Part shown: piece after piece, positions 39,248 through 39,298 of the stretch
Layout of the letters: each line of letters opens with the position of its first letter
Numbering within the stretch: the first letter of the stretch is position 1
DNA from: an uncultured Lactobacillus sp.
GTDB taxonomy: Bacteria > Bacillota > Bacilli > Lactobacillales > Lactobacillaceae
DNA length: 39,298 bases
Assembly: GCA_947641735.1 (NCBI GenBank)
Contig: CANRQR010000010.1
Coordinates: 1-39,298, forward strand
Direction of reading: 5' to 3'
Translations under genes and position numbers: made by a program
Notes under the pieces: generated by a model
Told to the model about the DNA's origin: nothing
The model's database searches: none
The model's input: the letters and a program-made list of their open reading frames with translations, nothing else

Positions 39248-39298
39248 ATGAAAAATAGAAGAAATAGACTGCTTTCTAACGGTCTTTTCTATATCATA
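39248..39298 (+). CDS. ftsH: cell-division protease FtsH, N-terminal fragment
   Basis: Only 17 codons lie in the window: they encode MKNRRNRLLSNGLFYII, a basic N-terminus running into the first TM helix, typical of lactobacillar FtsH. GGAGG (39236-39240) sits seven bases before the ATG. The location after tilS supports FtsH, the membrane AAA+ zinc protease for misfolded membrane proteins. The rest is beyond the window edge. The hypoxanthine phosphoribosyltransferase gene often found between tilS and ftsH is absent here. Confidence 0.8.
   Translation, partial: MKNRRNRLLSNGLFYII

Overview
The window is low-GC Firmicutes chromosomal DNA and reads as a host-adapted Lactobacillus of the gasseri/johnsonii/acidophilus group. 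The reasons are an L-lactate dehydrogenase, a C69 dipeptidase of the lactobacillar PepD type, a formyl-CoA transferase/oxalyl-CoA decarboxylase pair of the kind known from gut lactobacilli, strong AGGAGG-type ribosome binding sites, TGnTATAAT extended -10 promoters, and the housekeeping order pth-mfd-rqcP-divIC-yabR-tilS-ftsH. The species assignment is inference.

Left part (1-9700), accessory and regulatory genes. At the very start is an unlabelled type I toxin-antitoxin module: a 30-residue hydrophobic holin-like toxin on the minus strand and a convergent antisense RNA from an extended -10 promoter. Next come a self-regulated membrane protein/XRE repressor pair, a two-helix K+ channel, a membrane-anchored beta-propeller-like protein, and a four-gene ABC transporter/LytTR/DUF3021 operon. 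These are followed by a GNAT acetyltransferase, a 46-residue cysteine-rich peptide with its own promoter and terminator, an Rrf2 regulator with a zinc-free MDR oxidoreductase, an O6-alkylguanine-DNA alkyltransferase, a broken P-loop kinase gene, and a His-rich orphan protein.

Middle part (9890-19710), metabolism. frc and oxc (oxalate degradation) form a minus-strand operon. A divergent AEC transporter across a 371-bp control region with several palindromes may carry its substrate. Then come small hypothetical proteins, a DUF4097 lipoprotein with six DGDI repeats, an HxlR regulator divergent from a nitroreductase across a perfect palindrome, a second NfsA-like nitroreductase, and the dipeptidase.

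Right part (19856-39298), core genes. glyA is followed by a tryptophan-importer-type operon (trpXYZ-like). Its 5' leader encodes a 16-residue peptide with a single Trp codon, followed by two tandem terminators with mutually exclusive alternative pairings; this is the most interesting regulatory element in the window. Then come an aspartate/amino-acid permease, rpmE2, murF, cshA, acpS-alr, a CBS-ACT protein like c-di-AMP-binding CbpA, ldh, pth-mfd-rqcP, divIC-yabR, tilS, and the first 17 codons of ftsH. No tRNA, rRNA, IS element, prophage or CRISPR array was seen.
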